A stretch of DNA of 64,000 nt from Akkermansia muciniphila (GCA_945888375.1 CAMCZZ010000011.1:35623-99622), one strand, 5' to 3'. Counted from the first letter of the stretch, positions 9,240 to 18,117 are shown. A program made the numbers and translations. Notes: generated by a model not told the origin, from the sequence alone.

Positions 9240-9929
9240 ATGCTCCGTCCCGCCCTCGCCGCCGTCACTCTCTTCGCGCTCCTCGCCGGTTGCTCTTCGG
9301 TGCCCCGCAAGCTGGAGGATGTCGGCCCGGTTTATTCACCGAAAAACGTGCGCGGTCCCGCCACTTGGCCCGCCGCCTTGCAACGCGTGGCCGTGCTGCC
9401 TGCCCACGATATCAGCGGTGACTTGACCCGCGAAAACCTCGCCTCCTATGACCCCGTCTGGCAGCGCAGCCTTGGCGCGGCCCAACGCGCCGAACTCGTG
9501 CCTGTCGCGCGTCCCCGCCTCTCCATCTGGACCGGCCGGGACTCCATTTCCTCAACCGGTTTGCTGCCCTACGGTTTGCTCGAGCGCATCGCCAACGAGA
9601 CCGGCGCTCAAGCCGTCCTTTTCCTCGACCTCACCTCGGTAAAATCCTACCCGCCACTGGCCCTAGGTTTCCGCGCCAGACTGGCCGCGCTGCCAGGCGG
9701 CGAAACCATCTGGATCGCCGATGAACTCTTCGATGCCGCAGACGCCGAAACAGCACGCGGCGCGCGCCGCTTCGCCCGCTCGAATAACTCAACCCCCGGC
9801 GATGCCGGCCACGGCGTGTTGCAGAGCCCGTCGCGCTTCAGTGCCTACGCCTTTCATGCCGTCTCCGGGCTGCTCCCGGTGCATCCGGTTCCGACGCCTG
9901 CTGTCGCCCCCACGCAATCTAAGCGTTAA
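9240..9929 (+). CDS. Lipoprotein of the flagellar gene cluster, unknown function
   Basis: A 229-residue protein with a signal peptide and lipobox (LFALLAGCSS, Cys at 18), so it should be membrane-anchored on the periplasmic side. The mature part has a plausible alpha/beta fold: QRVAVLPAHDISG, then GAQAVLFLDLTSVKSYPPLALGF, then a Pro/Thr-rich tail. The 'VAVLP...GA.AVLFLDLT' pattern resembles the nucleotide-binding-like fold of envelope lipoproteins such as LpoB/CsgG, but no family is assigned. It starts 3 bp after the fliD fragment and precedes the small gene at 10026, so it probably belongs to the flagellar operon. Confidence 0.72.
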   Translation: MLRPALAAVTLFALLAGCSSVPRKLEDVGPVYSPKNVRGPATWPAALQRVAVLPAHDISGDLTRENLASYDPVWQRSLGAAQRAELVPVARPRLSIWTGRDSISSTGLLPYGLLERIANETGAQAVLFLDLTSVKSYPPLALGFRARLAALPGGETIWIADELFDAADAETARGARRFARSNNSTPGDAGHGVLQSPSRFSAYAFHAVSGLLPVHPVPTPAVAPTQSKR

Positions 9930-10025
9930 AGTCTAGATAAAAAGTGTCGATACTTCCCCCGTCTGTTAACCAACGGCGTTCCCTTCCTCTGATCCAGGGC
10001 TGACCGTGCAACCCAACGCATAGCC

Positions 10026-10310
10026 ATGATCACCAATACCAACCCGATCGGTTCAACTCCGATCAACCACGCCGATTCTCGGCGGGTCCGGGCCGATCGC
10101 CCGGACAACGCCCGTCACGAAGACTCCCTGTCCACGCAAAGCGCCCTCGGGCTGCAAAATGCCCTCGCGGTTACGCCGGAAATCCGGCCCGAGGTAGTTG
10201 CCCGCGCCGAGAAACTCGCGGTCGACCTCAATTATCCGCCCCGCGAGATCATCGATCGCATCGCCAACCTGATCGCCATCTCCCGCGATCCCAGCCTCGA
10301 GCAGGAGTAA
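10026..10310 (+). CDS. Small flagellar-operon protein, possibly FlgM-like
   Basis: A 94-residue hydrophilic protein with a disordered N-terminal half (Asn, Ser, Arg, Asp) and a helical C-terminal half (RPEVVARAEKLAVDLNYPPR, then EIIDRIANLIA). The pattern 'R-V-A-A...Y...I-D-I-A-L-I' recalls the C-terminal sigma-28-binding helices of FlgM, and the place just before fliS would fit an anti-sigma factor or FlaG-like protein. I cannot confirm either. The stop lies 7 bp before fliS, so the two are probably translated from one transcript. Confidence 0.6.
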   Translation: MITNTNPIGSTPINHADSRRVRADRPDNARHEDSLSTQSALGLQNALAVTPEIRPEVVARAEKLAVDLNYPPREIIDRIANLIAISRDPSLEQE

Positions 10311-10317
10311 TCGCGCC

Positions 10318-10728
10318 ATGATGTCGCCCGCCCAATCCTACGCCCGGGCCTACCAGTCCCAATCCATCCTGACTGCCAGTCCCGGCCAGCTCGTGCTGCT
10401 CATGTTTGACGGAGCCCTGCGTTTTATGCATCAGGCCCGCGCCGGTTTTGCCGAGCCCGAGGGCAGCTCCAAACGCTTGGAGACCATCCACACCTCGATT
10501 CTTCGCACCCAAGCCATCCTGAACGAACTGCGGGCCAATCTGAATCACGAGGCCGGCGGCGAGATCGCAAAAAATCTCGACCGGCTTTACGAATACTACA
10601 ACCGCCGCCTCTTTGAAGCCAACCTGCGCAAGCAGGAAGCCCCTTTGATCGAGGTCGAGAGCTTGGTGCGCACGCTTCGCGATGGCTGGGCCGAGATGCT
10701 CCGCACAAACGAAGTGAAAGTAGCCTGA
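10318..10728 (+). CDS. fliS: Flagellin export chaperone FliS
   Basis: A 136-residue protein of normal FliS length. It carries family hallmarks: an N-terminal YARAYQSQSILTASPGQLVL segment, LMFDGALRFMHQA, and the four-helix pattern ending in a segment beginning YEYYNRRLFEANL. FliS binds the disordered C-terminus of flagellin in the cytoplasm and prevents early polymerisation. Two ATGs are adjacent (10318, 10321). A GGAG lies about 14 bases upstream, one of few Shine-Dalgarno-like sites in the window. No flagellin gene is present here, and the fliD gene that should precede it is broken. Confidence 0.93.
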   Translation: MMSPAQSYARAYQSQSILTASPGQLVLLMFDGALRFMHQARAGFAEPEGSSKRLETIHTSILRTQAILNELRANLNHEAGGEIAKNLDRLYEYYNRRLFEANLRKQEAPLIEVESLVRTLRDGWAEMLRTNEVKVA

Positions 10729-10760
10729 CTCCCCCCGGGGCCGCTCCGGTCCCAGCCAGC

Positions 10761-11090
10761 ATGCACGCCCCGCCCTCCCCTGCCACCCTGAGGCTCCTCG
10801 CCTGTGCCGAGGCCTTTGGACGCGAGGAGGACGGGGCCGTGCGGCTGGAGGACTGGCCAGCTCTAGCCGAGTTGCTCGACAGGGAACTCGCCGTGATCAC
10901 CCGTCTCGCCGGGGAAACCCCCTCCACGGATCCCGCCCTGCTGGCCCGCGCCTCCGTATTGCAAGCGCGCTACCAAGGGCTGAGCGAGATCATCACCTCC
11001 GCACAGGCCCGGGTGAGCGAGGAATTAAACGGCCTGGCCGAAGCCTCGCGCCGGGCCCGCTCCGTCCAGACTGCCTACGCCCGCTCCTGA
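10761..11090 (+). CDS. FliT/FlgN-like flagellar chaperone
   Basis: A 109-residue, almost wholly alpha-helical protein directly behind fliS (32 bp). Size, helical content and position match FliT (chaperone of FliD) or FlgN (chaperone of hook-associated proteins). The sequence itself is poorly conserved, as is usual for these chaperones. Assignment rests mainly on context. If it is FliT, its client FliD is represented here only by a 3' fragment. Confidence 0.6.
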   Translation: MHAPPSPATLRLLACAEAFGREEDGAVRLEDWPALAELLDRELAVITRLAGETPSTDPALLARASVLQARYQGLSEIITSAQARVSEELNGLAEASRRARSVQTAYARS

Positions 11091-11180
11091 GGGGGGCCAT
11101 CCATGCCGGGCGGGCTGGAGACTTCGGCGAGGGAAAAAGATGGCCCGGCCCCCTCTTGAAGCGCTAGGCTGCGCCCTCGT

Positions 11181-12242
11181 ATGTTCGCCCCTGCTCCCTC
11201 GCGCGTCGTGCTTCTGTTCGCGCTAGCTGCGTGTGTTCCCGCCGCTTGCGGAGCCGCGGTGCCCGCCGGGATGGTTCGGATCCCCGGCGGAGAGTTCACC
11301 ATGGGCAGCGAAGCACCCTACGCGTTCCCGAACGAGGCGCCCGAGCACACGGTGCGCTTGAGCACGTTTCTGCTCGATATCGACCCAGTGACCAACGAAC
11401 GCTACGCCGCCTTCGTGGCCGCCACGGGCTACGTCACGGTGGCCGAGCGTCCCGTCGATTGGACGGAAATGCAAAAGCAGCTCCCGCCCGGCACCCCCCG
11501 CCCCCCGGAGGTGCAACTCGCCCCCGGATCGCTCGTATTTCGCCCCACCACAGGGCCCGTGGATCTGAATGACCTCGGCCAGTGGTGGCACTGGACGCCT
11601 GGTGCCAACTGGCGTCAACCCGAAGGACCAGGCTCATCCATCGCGGATCGCGCGAACCACCCCGTGGTGCAAATCGCCTACGAGGACGCCGAGGCTTATG
11701 CGAAATGGGCCGGCAAACGTCTGCCCACCGAGGCCGAATGGGAATTTGCCGCCCGCGGCGGCCTCACCCGCGCCCGCTACGCCTGGGGTGACTTGGAACC
11801 ACACGCCCCCGGCGGTCCCCATCTCGCCAATACCTGGACCGGAGAGTTCCCCTACCGCAACACCGCCACCGATGGCTTCACCGGCACCTCGCCGGTCGGC
11901 GCCTTCCCCGCCAACGCCTATGGTCTCCATGACATGGCCGGAAACGTCTGGAACTGGTGCTCCGATCGCTACGCGGCCGATACCTTTGCGATTCGCGCCA
12001 AACAACCCGAGATGTGCGGCAACCCCTTTGGGCCGGCCCCCGGCGCAGGCCTGCGGCGTCTCCCGGGCGACCCCTCGCCCGAGGACGTGCCCGGCCAACT
12101 GCGTCGGGTGATCAAGGGCGGCAGTTTTCTTTGCAATGCCAGCTATTGCGAGAGCTACCGTCCCGCAGCCCGCCGGGGCAGCCCGCCTGATACCGGCACC
12201 AGCCACGTCAGCTTCCGCTGCGCCGCCGATCCCGTGCCCTGA
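11181..12242 (+). CDS. Formylglycine-generating enzyme (FGE/SUMF1) family protein, exported
   Basis: A 353-residue protein with an N-terminal signal peptide (VVLLFALAACVPAACGAA), then the FGE fold: IPGGEFTMGSE, HPVVQIAYEDAEAYAKWAGK, RLPTEAEWEFAARGG, GLHDMAGNVWNW. The C-terminal motif GGSFLCNASYCESYRPAAR has both cysteines that bind copper and do catalysis in SUMF1, so this is likely a true enzyme that converts a Cys in CxPxR of sulfatases to formylglycine. Many bacterial relatives lack them. No sulfatase gene is visible in the window. It starts 90 bp after the fliT-like gene on the same strand. Confidence 0.88.
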   Translation: MFAPAPSRVVLLFALAACVPAACGAAVPAGMVRIPGGEFTMGSEAPYAFPNEAPEHTVRLSTFLLDIDPVTNERYAAFVAATGYVTVAERPVDWTEMQKQLPPGTPRPPEVQLAPGSLVFRPTTGPVDLNDLGQWWHWTPGANWRQPEGPGSSIADRANHPVVQIAYEDAEAYAKWAGKRLPTEAEWEFAARGGLTRARYAWGDLEPHAPGGPHLANTWTGEFPYRNTATDGFTGTSPVGAFPANAYGLHDMAGNVWNWCSDRYAADTFAIRAKQPEMCGNPFGPAPGAGLRRLPGDPSPEDVPGQLRRVIKGGSFLCNASYCESYRPAARRGSPPDTGTSHVSFRCAADPVP

Positions 12243-12258
12243 GCCGCCGCCGCGAAGG

Positions 12259-13308
12259 CTAATTCGTGATACCTTCTTCGATCCGATACTCGTTCAATTT
12301 ATTGCGGAGAGTGCGGATGGAGATGCCAAGCAAATCGGCCGCTTTGGTGCGGTTGCCCTGGGTGGCAAGCAAAGTGCGCAGGATCGCGCGCTTCTCGATC
12401 TCCCCGAGAGTCATGACCGGCTCCTCCGCGGGCGGAACGACCAGCGCGTCCACCGGCGCCTCATCCGCCGGCGCCGAATCCCGCCCGTCGGCCACCGCCA
12501 CGTCTTCGAAGGGCATCGCCAGGGGCTGCACCGGCTCAGGCGCGACGAAAGCGGGCAACCGCTCCGCCTCGCGCGGAACTTCCGGCTGCAAACCGGTGTG
12601 GGCCACCGGCCGGCCCGGCTCGATTCGCGCTAACTGCGGCAGATTCAAGGCGGCGGTGGTAACAGGCCGCTGATCTTCCGACAGGATGACCGCACGCTCG
12701 ATGGTGTTCTGCAACTCGCGCACGTTCCCCGGCCAAGGATATGCCCGAAGCGCCGCGAGCGCATGCTCGCTAAAGCCCGGCAGACGCACCCCGTGCTTGC
12801 GCGCAAAACGCCGTAAAAATGACTCCGCAAAGACCGCGATGTCCTCCGGCCGGTTGCGCAGCGGCGGCACCTCGATCGGGAAGACGTTCAAGCGGTAATA
12901 TAAATCGGAACGAAAGAGCCCCTTCTCCACAAACTGCTGCAAATCCCGGTTGGAAGTCGCCAGGATACGGACATTAACCTTGATCGTCTTGGTCCCGCCC
13001 ACGCGCTCGAACTCCCGCTCCTGCAGCACCCGCAGCAGCTTGGACTGGAGATTGAGCGGCAGCTCACTGACCTCGTCGAGGAGCAGCGTGCCGCGATTCG
13101 CCAGCTCGAAACGCCCCTCCCGCCGTTCAACCGCCCCGGTAAACGCGCCCTTCTCGTGACCAAACAACTCGCTCTCAATCAACTGCTCGGACAGGGCGGC
13201 GCAATTCACCTTGATATAGGCCTCCGAACGCCGCGGCGAATTACTGAAAATCTCGCGCGCCACCATTTCCTTGCCCGATCCGTTCTCGCCGGTGATGAGC
13301 ACCGTGGT
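12259..13308 (-). pseudogene. Sigma-54-dependent transcriptional activator, 5'-truncated
   Basis: Homology begins at [14 protein letters not shown], the Walker A of the NtrC-type AAA+ domain, and continues through GAFTGA (sigma-54 contact, intact), [10 protein letters not shown] (Walker B), [18 protein letters not shown] and a Fis-like helix-turn-helix at the C-terminus ([20 protein letters not shown]). The receiver domain and the first AAA+ strand are missing; upstream bases are antisense to a STAS gene. A long acidic, Pro/Ala-rich linker lies between AAA+ and the HTH. The full gene may have been the flagellar regulator of the cluster (FlrC/FlgR type). The start at 13509 in this frame is an accident of the junction. 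Confidence 0.8.
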
Positions 13309-13585
13309 GAACGAAGTCTCCACCCACCTGAAGGCCAAAATCTCCGAAGCGGTCGATAGCGGCATCAAAAAGGCCGTGTTCGATCTCCACGAGGTCAAAC
13401 GCCTGGACATGAACCTCATCAAGTTCCTGCTGTTCGCCATGCAGACCTGCCGCGAAGTTGCGCTTAACTTCAGCCTGGTCGGCTCCGGGGCCATCGTGAC
13501 CGAATGCAAGGCCTACGAGGACACCCGCAGCTGGCACTTCTACGAGACTCTGGACGAAGCCCGCGGCAGTTTCCTCAAGAACTAA
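13307..13585 (+). pseudogene. STAS-domain (anti-sigma factor antagonist-like) protein, 5'-truncated
   Basis: From about 13307 the plus strand reads [18 protein letters not shown], then [20 protein letters not shown]. This matches the middle and end of a STAS domain as in RsbV/SpoIIAA (strand, helix, then 'DL..V..lD'); the Ser/Thr phosphorylated in classic antagonists is replaced by a Met-Asn turn (LDMNLI). The N-terminal strand and helix are missing and replaced by sequence antisense to the sigma-54 activator. The C-terminal part is intact to the stop at 13585 and is followed by a strong terminator. Confidence 0.65.
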
Positions 13586-13646
13586 GACCGCCTTTCCAGG
13601 CTCCATCCCTTCGGCGGGCGACTAAAATCTACCCGCCGCCCTGCGA

Positions 13647-13688
13647 AACCCCGCTCCCGATGACCTCGGGGGCGGGGTTAATTTTTTT
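13647..13688 (+). terminator. Rho-independent terminator after the STAS gene
   Basis: A 14-bp stem (13647-13660 pairing with 13666-13679; all positions pair, one as G-T) encloses a 5-base loop (TGACC) and is followed by AA and seven Ts. It lies 61 bp after the STAS stop and 12 bp before the convergent holB stop. It is the clearest terminator in the window. Confidence 0.85.
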
Positions 13689-13699
13689 ACCCCGCCCGC

Positions 13700-14671
13700 T
13701 CAACGCCGAGCCCAAGCCCGCAATGCCTGGAGCATGAACAACTCGAGCGCCGAGGTATCGTTGAAGTTCAAGCGCAGCAGGCCCGCCGTGTGCTCGAGGT
13801 GCCGCACCGTCTCGCTGAAGGCTCGCGCCCCGTTCGCCGCCGCCGGGGTAACCAACACCTCCCGCGCATACTCGCCCGTGGCCCGCTCCAGATCGGCGAG
13901 GAGCCGGTCGCGCAGGCCCTTGCTGATACCCGTCTCGATCGCCTGGGCCTCCTCCTCGGTCAAATCCTCCGGCAAAGTGACTTTTTGCGCCGCCCAGAGA
14001 GTATCCGTCGCCGTTTCCAAGAGCACCCCGAAACGCGCCACCAGCCCGTAAAGCCGGAACATCGCGTCCGCCGGCGCCGTCTTGGCCGCTCCACCTTGCA
14101 ACAAGGCCAGCCACGCGCGGTAGTCCTCCAGCCAGGCCGCCCAGCCATCGACGGGCGTCGGGAGGCGCGGTGTCACAAAGCGGAACAATTGACACCGGCT
14201 ACGAATGGTCGGAAGGAGCGCGTGGGGCCGGGTAGTGAGCAACAACAGCGTGGTGTGCGCCGGAGGCTCCTCGAGGGTTTTGAGAAAGATATTCGATGCC
14301 GACGGGTTCATGCGGTCGCATTCGTGCAGCAGCGCCGCCTTGTGACTGCCGGCCAAGGCCGAAACCTGCACCTTGCCGATGAGCTCGCGCGTGGCATCGG
14401 CGGTGATCAGCCGCGATTTACCCGCAGCCCGGAGATGGAAACAGTCCGGATGCCCCTCGATGGCCCGCCTCCGCTCCGGAGCCGTATGCGGAGGGTTCAA
14501 GAGACGATCCGCCAAGGCCAGCGCAGCGCCACGCAAGACCTCCAAATCGTCGCCGGTGAGCAACAAGCTGTGCGCCAGTCGCCCGCGGGCCAGCGCCTGC
14601 TCGAGCACCGCAATCGCCGGCGTGCCGGCCAAGGCCTCCGGCCAAGGTAAGACGGGAACGGGAGCAAACAC
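13700..14671 (-). CDS. holB: DNA polymerase III delta' subunit
   Basis: About 323 residues from a GTG start (VFAPVPVLPWPEALAG), 26 bp behind the tmk stop. HolB is the stator subunit of the clamp loader. Seen: the AAA+ start LAHSLLLTGDD without a functional P-loop (as expected for delta'), HLLHECDRMNPSASN-like Walker B region (ALLHECDRMNPSASNIFLK), EEPPAHTTLLLLT and the SRC motif (IRSRCQLFRF). The helical C-terminus is typical. The frame is open upstream into tmk, but that part is antiparallel noise. tmk-holB adjacency is widely conserved and supports the call. Confidence 0.88.
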   Translation of the reverse strand: MFAPVPVLPWPEALAGTPAIAVLEQALARGRLAHSLLLTGDDLEVLRGAALALADRLLNPPHTAPERRRAIEGHPDCFHLRAAGKSRLITADATRELIGKVQVSALAGSHKAALLHECDRMNPSASNIFLKTLEEPPAHTTLLLLTTRPHALLPTIRSRCQLFRFVTPRLPTPVDGWAAWLEDYRAWLALLQGGAAKTAPADAMFRLYGLVARFGVLLETATDTLWAAQKVTLPEDLTEEEAQAIETGISKGLRDRLLADLERATGEYAREVLVTPAAANGARAFSETVRHLEHTAGLLRLNFNDTSALELFMLQALRAWARR

Positions 14672-14697
14672 GGTGCGTCCAGAGGAGGATAAGCGCC

Positions 14698-15345
14698 TCA
14701 GGCGATGAGCCTTTGCACGGCTTTCCAGATGTCCTGCTGAATCGCCTCCTCGGAGAGGGTGCCATCCACCACATGAAACCGCTGGGGCATACTCTTGGCC
14801 AGCAACAGGTAACCCTCGCGGACTTTGGCAAAAAACTCGATGTTTTCTCGCTCCATGCGATCCGGCAGGTCGGATGCGCGGCGGCGGATGCGCGCCAGAC
14901 TGACCTCGGTGGGCACGTCGAGGACGAGGGTGAGGTCGGGCATGACGTTGCCGACCGCGAAGTGATTGATCTGCTGCACCGGATCGGAGGCAAGATTGCG
15001 CGCGATGCCCTGGTAAACCGTCGAGCTGTCCAGGAAGCGGTCCGTCAGCACGATCTTGCGCTCCAAAAGGGCGGGGGCGATCACCTCGCGGACCAGTTGG
15101 GCGCGGGAGGCGGCGAAGAGAAACAATTCGGTCTCGGCGCACATCTCGTCACCCTTGGAGTTGTGCACGATGATGTTGCGGATTTGTTCGCCGATCTCCG
15201 TGCCGCCCGGCTCACGGGTGGTGAGGACCTCCCGGCCAAGGAGCTGCAGGTGCTGGGCGAGCAGGGCGATCTGGGTGGATTTGCCACTGCCTTCGGAACC
15301 TTCGAACGAGATGAGTTTACCGGACGGGGAATGCGGGGAGGGCAT
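14698..15345 (-). CDS. tmk: Thymidylate kinase
   Basis: A 215-residue protein of normal length. It phosphorylates dTMP to dTDP. Motifs: P-loop FEGSEGSGKST near residue 14, TREPGGTEIGEQIR, the DR motif LTDRFLDSSTVYQG, and the lid region with arginines (RIRRRASDLPDRME). The start ATG at 15345 is 18 bp behind the PfkB stop. It sits in the gpmI-pfkB-tmk-holB run on the minus strand. Confidence 0.96.
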   Translation of the reverse strand: MPSPHSPSGKLISFEGSEGSGKSTQIALLAQHLQLLGREVLTTREPGGTEIGEQIRNIIVHNSKGDEMCAETELFLFAASRAQLVREVIAPALLERKIVLTDRFLDSSTVYQGIARNLASDPVQQINHFAVGNVMPDLTLVLDVPTEVSLARIRRRASDLPDRMERENIEFFAKVREGYLLLAKSMPQRFHVVDGTLSEEAIQQDIWKAVQRLIA

Positions 15346-15363
15346 GGCGGGAAACTGCGCGGC

Positions 15364-16491
15364 TCAGGCCCGGTTGGCGAGGAAGGTTTCGAGGTCGTCG
15401 AGCGTCGGGCTGACCGCGGTGCGCACGTAGTGGCCGCTGGTGCAGACACCGAGCGCGAGGCAGCCCTCTGGGTCGAGGCCGAGAAGCTGGCCCTGGCAAA
15501 AGCCGGCATTGAAGTGGTCGCCTGCGCCGGTGGTAATGACCGGCGCCTCGCAATACGGCCCGGGCACCCAGCAGGTGCCCTCCGCCGTGGCGCAGGCCGC
15601 CGATTCCCGCGGATGCACCACCACGACCGCGACGCCGAGCGCGGTGCGGATGGCCGCGCTGGCGGCACGCAGACTGGCTTCATCCTTGTCCGGCTCCGGC
15701 AAACCGAGCGCCGCCGCGACTTGCTGGGCCTCCTTGAGATTGAGTCCGAGCGTCACCGCACCGAAGGGCTCAAAACGCCCGATCCAACGCAGCGCCGCCC
15801 GCAGATCGTCCCGGGTGCGTTTTTCAGGATCGGCGAGGTCAAAGAAAAACCGCCGCGCGGGCGTGCCGGCAGCACGGGGCGGAAGCCCCGGCAGCACAGT
15901 TTCCACCAAACCGGAGAAAATCGCGCTCATGTGCGGGATCATGGTCCAGTTAACCAGCGCCACCAGATCAGCGGCGGCCAGCTCGGAGCGAAAACGGTCG
16001 GCCCCCATCACCGCGTCGATCCGCTGGAGGGTGATGTCTTCCAGGGTGCGCAGTTGCCCCAGCATGACTTTGCCGTCGCGGAACTCCACCGCGATGGTCG
16101 TGGCGGGCTCGCCCAGCGACACGACCTCGGCGCGGGCCGCGAAGTCCTGAAAAACCGGATGCGGCGCCGGGCGCCCGAGCGGTCCGACGTAGGTGATACG
16201 CGTGCCGCCCGCGAGGAGCGCAGCCGCCAGGATCGGGCCGTTTCCTCCGAGTTTATCCATCACGGGATAAAGCTCGAGGTTGGTGCTTTTGCCGGCCGCC
16301 GCCGCGATGCGCGCGGCGAAGTCGGGGATGTGGGTGATCGGGGTGTAGGCCTCGCCGGGTCCGGTGCGCTGCCCCACCGGGGTGACAATGGTGTCAACAA
16401 AGCCGTCGAGCCCCACCAAAGCGCGGCAAGCAGGAGCGGAGAGCCGGGCGGAACGGAGCGCAGCGAGCGCGCGAGCATGAAAGTTTAGCAT
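15364..16491 (-). CDS. PfkB-family sugar/nucleoside kinase
   Basis: A 375-residue ribokinase-type protein. The C-terminal PfkB signature ITTGAGDHFNAGFCQGQLLG contains the anion hole (GAGD) and the catalytic Asp. The N-terminal LVGLDGFVDTIVTPV and GGNGPILAAALLAGG resemble the sugar-binding lobe. The substrate cannot be told from sequence. It starts 30 bp behind gpmI and ends 18 bp before tmk, so it is probably in the same operon; the metabolic link is unclear. Confidence 0.85.
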   Translation of the reverse strand: MLNFHARALAALRSARLSAPACRALVGLDGFVDTIVTPVGQRTGPGEAYTPITHIPDFAARIAAAAGKSTNLELYPVMDKLGGNGPILAAALLAGGTRITYVGPLGRPAPHPVFQDFAARAEVVSLGEPATTIAVEFRDGKVMLGQLRTLEDITLQRIDAVMGADRFRSELAAADLVALVNWTMIPHMSAIFSGLVETVLPGLPPRAAGTPARRFFFDLADPEKRTRDDLRAALRWIGRFEPFGAVTLGLNLKEAQQVAAALGLPEPDKDEASLRAASAAIRTALGVAVVVVHPRESAACATAEGTCWVPGPYCEAPVITTGAGDHFNAGFCQGQLLGLDPEGCLALGVCTSGHYVRTAVSPTLDDLETFLANRA

Positions 16492-16521
16492 GGGAGGGAG
16501 CGGTCTGGGGAAACGCGGGGC

Positions 16522-18117
16522 TCAGCCGGCGATCAGGCTCTCGCCGGTCATTTCGGCCGGCTTGGCCAGGCCCATGAGGTGCAATACCGTCGGGGCGATG
16601 TCGGCGAGGCGGCCGCCGGCGCGCATCGGGGTCGCCTTGGTGAAGCCGGCGCCGACCACAAAGACCTCGACGAGGTTGAGGGTGTGGGCGGTGTGCGGGC
16701 CGGGGAGAACCGGGTCCCACATCTGCTCGGCGTTGCCGTGGTCGGCACAGACCACCGCGCGGCCATCGACGGTATGGAGGGCGGCGAGCAACTCGCCCAC
16801 GCCGGCGTCGGTCGCCTCGCAGGCCCGGGTAGTGGCGGGAATGGAGCCGGTGTGGCCGACCATGTCGGGGTTGGCGTAGTTGACGATCACCAGACCGTAT
16901 TGGCCGGAGAGGATGGCTTCCTTGCTCAGGCGCGTGACCTCGGCGGCGTTCATCTCGGGCTGCATATCGTAGGTCGCCACCTTCGGGCTAGCCGGGCAGG
17001 CGCGGTCTTCGAGCGGGAACGGTTCCTTGCGGTAGTTATTGAAAAAGAAGGTGACGTGCGGGTTTTTCTCGGTCTCGGCGCAGCGGAACTGCCCGATGCC
17101 GGCGGCAGCCACGACCTCGCCGAGGATGTTTTTCAACTTGGGCGGCTTGGGCGATATGATGTGCACCGGCAGGCCGGCCTCATACTCGGTCATGGTGGCA
17201 TAGAAGAGGTCGAGCTTCGGGCCGCGATCAAAGCCGGAGAAGTCGTCCATCACGAAGGCGCGGGTAATCTCACGGGGGCGGTCGCCGCGGTAGTTGTAGA
17301 ACACGACCGCATCCCCATCGGCGAAGTGGGCGAGCGGCTGGCCGGTGACCGGATCGAGGATGGCGGTGGCCGCGACAAACTCGTCGCCCTTCTGGGTCTC
17401 GGAGAGGGGGTGCTCGTAATAATGCTGGATGGCGGCCTCGGCGGAGGTCGCGGTGGCGGCAACGGCGCGGCCGGTGAGGAGGTCGTAGGCCTTTTGCACG
17501 CGTTCCCAGCGGTTGTCGCGGTCCATGGCCCAGAAGCGGCCGGTGATAGTGGCGATGCGACCGTAGCGGCCGAGCTCGACGATCTTGGCCTCGACCTGGC
17601 GGATAAAGCCCAGCGCGGACGAAGGCGCCGTGTCACGACCATCGGTAAAGCCATGCACAAAGACGCGGTCGCCGGCGATGCCATCGGCCTTGGCCTGGGC
17701 GAGCAGACCATAAAGGTGCTCCAGCATGCCGTGCACGCCGCCGTCGGAGACGATGCCCATGAGGTGCAGCTTGGCGGCGGGATTGGCGCGGAGGCGGGCG
17801 AGCACGCCATGCCAGGTGGCGTTGTGCGCGAGCTGTTTTTCGGAGAAGAGTTTGTTCAGGCGGACGAGTTCCTGGTCCACGATGCGGCCGGCGCCGATAT
17901 TCTCGTGGCCGACCTCGGAGTTGCCCATCTGGCCGTCGGGCAGGCCGACGTCGAGGCCGCTGGCGGAGACGTAAGCGACGGGCGCGGAGGCCTGCAGCGC
18001 GTCGTCCGTCGGCTTCCTGGCGAGGGCGACGGCGTTGGTGGAGGCCTGCTCCGGGTGGGGATTGCGGCCCCAGCCGTCGCGGATGATGAGGAGAACGGGT
18101 TTGCGCGCGGTGCTCAT
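16522..18117 (-). CDS. gpmI: 2,3-bisphosphoglycerate-independent phosphoglycerate mutase
   Basis: A 531-residue, two-metal enzyme that interconverts 3- and 2-phosphoglycerate in glycolysis. Seen: IIRDGWGRNPHPEQ at the N-terminus, the phosphoserine motif GQMGNSEVGHENIGAG, VHGFTDGRDTAPSSA, VNYANPDMVGHTG and CADHGNAEQMWD with the metal ligands. It is first in the minus-strand run gpmI-pfkB-tmk-holB. The 238 bp to the divergent guaB start should contain promoters for both. Confidence 0.96.
   Translation of the reverse strand: MSTARKPVLLIIRDGWGRNPHPEQASTNAVALARKPTDDALQASAPVAYVSASGLDVGLPDGQMGNSEVGHENIGAGRIVDQELVRLNKLFSEKQLAHNATWHGVLARLRANPAAKLHLMGIVSDGGVHGMLEHLYGLLAQAKADGIAGDRVFVHGFTDGRDTAPSSALGFIRQVEAKIVELGRYGRIATITGRFWAMDRDNRWERVQKAYDLLTGRAVAATATSAEAAIQHYYEHPLSETQKGDEFVAATAILDPVTGQPLAHFADGDAVVFYNYRGDRPREITRAFVMDDFSGFDRGPKLDLFYATMTEYEAGLPVHIISPKPPKLKNILGEVVAAAGIGQFRCAETEKNPHVTFFFNNYRKEPFPLEDRACPASPKVATYDMQPEMNAAEVTRLSKEAILSGQYGLVIVNYANPDMVGHTGSIPATTRACEATDAGVGELLAALHTVDGRAVVCADHGNAEQMWDPVLPGPHTAHTLNLVEVFVVGAGFTKATPMRAGGRLADIAPTVLHLMGLAKPAEMTGESLIAG

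Noticed and set aside
8994..9310. Continuous frames across the 9085 junction on both strands that would extend GT2 to 9310 and fliD to 8994
   Set aside because: The extensions are antisense copies of the other gene and lack family sequence; they are open by chance.
13271..13509. Frames that extend the sigma-54 activator to 13509 and the STAS gene to 13271
   Set aside because: Same reason: each extension is antisense to the neighbour, so true starts are missing.
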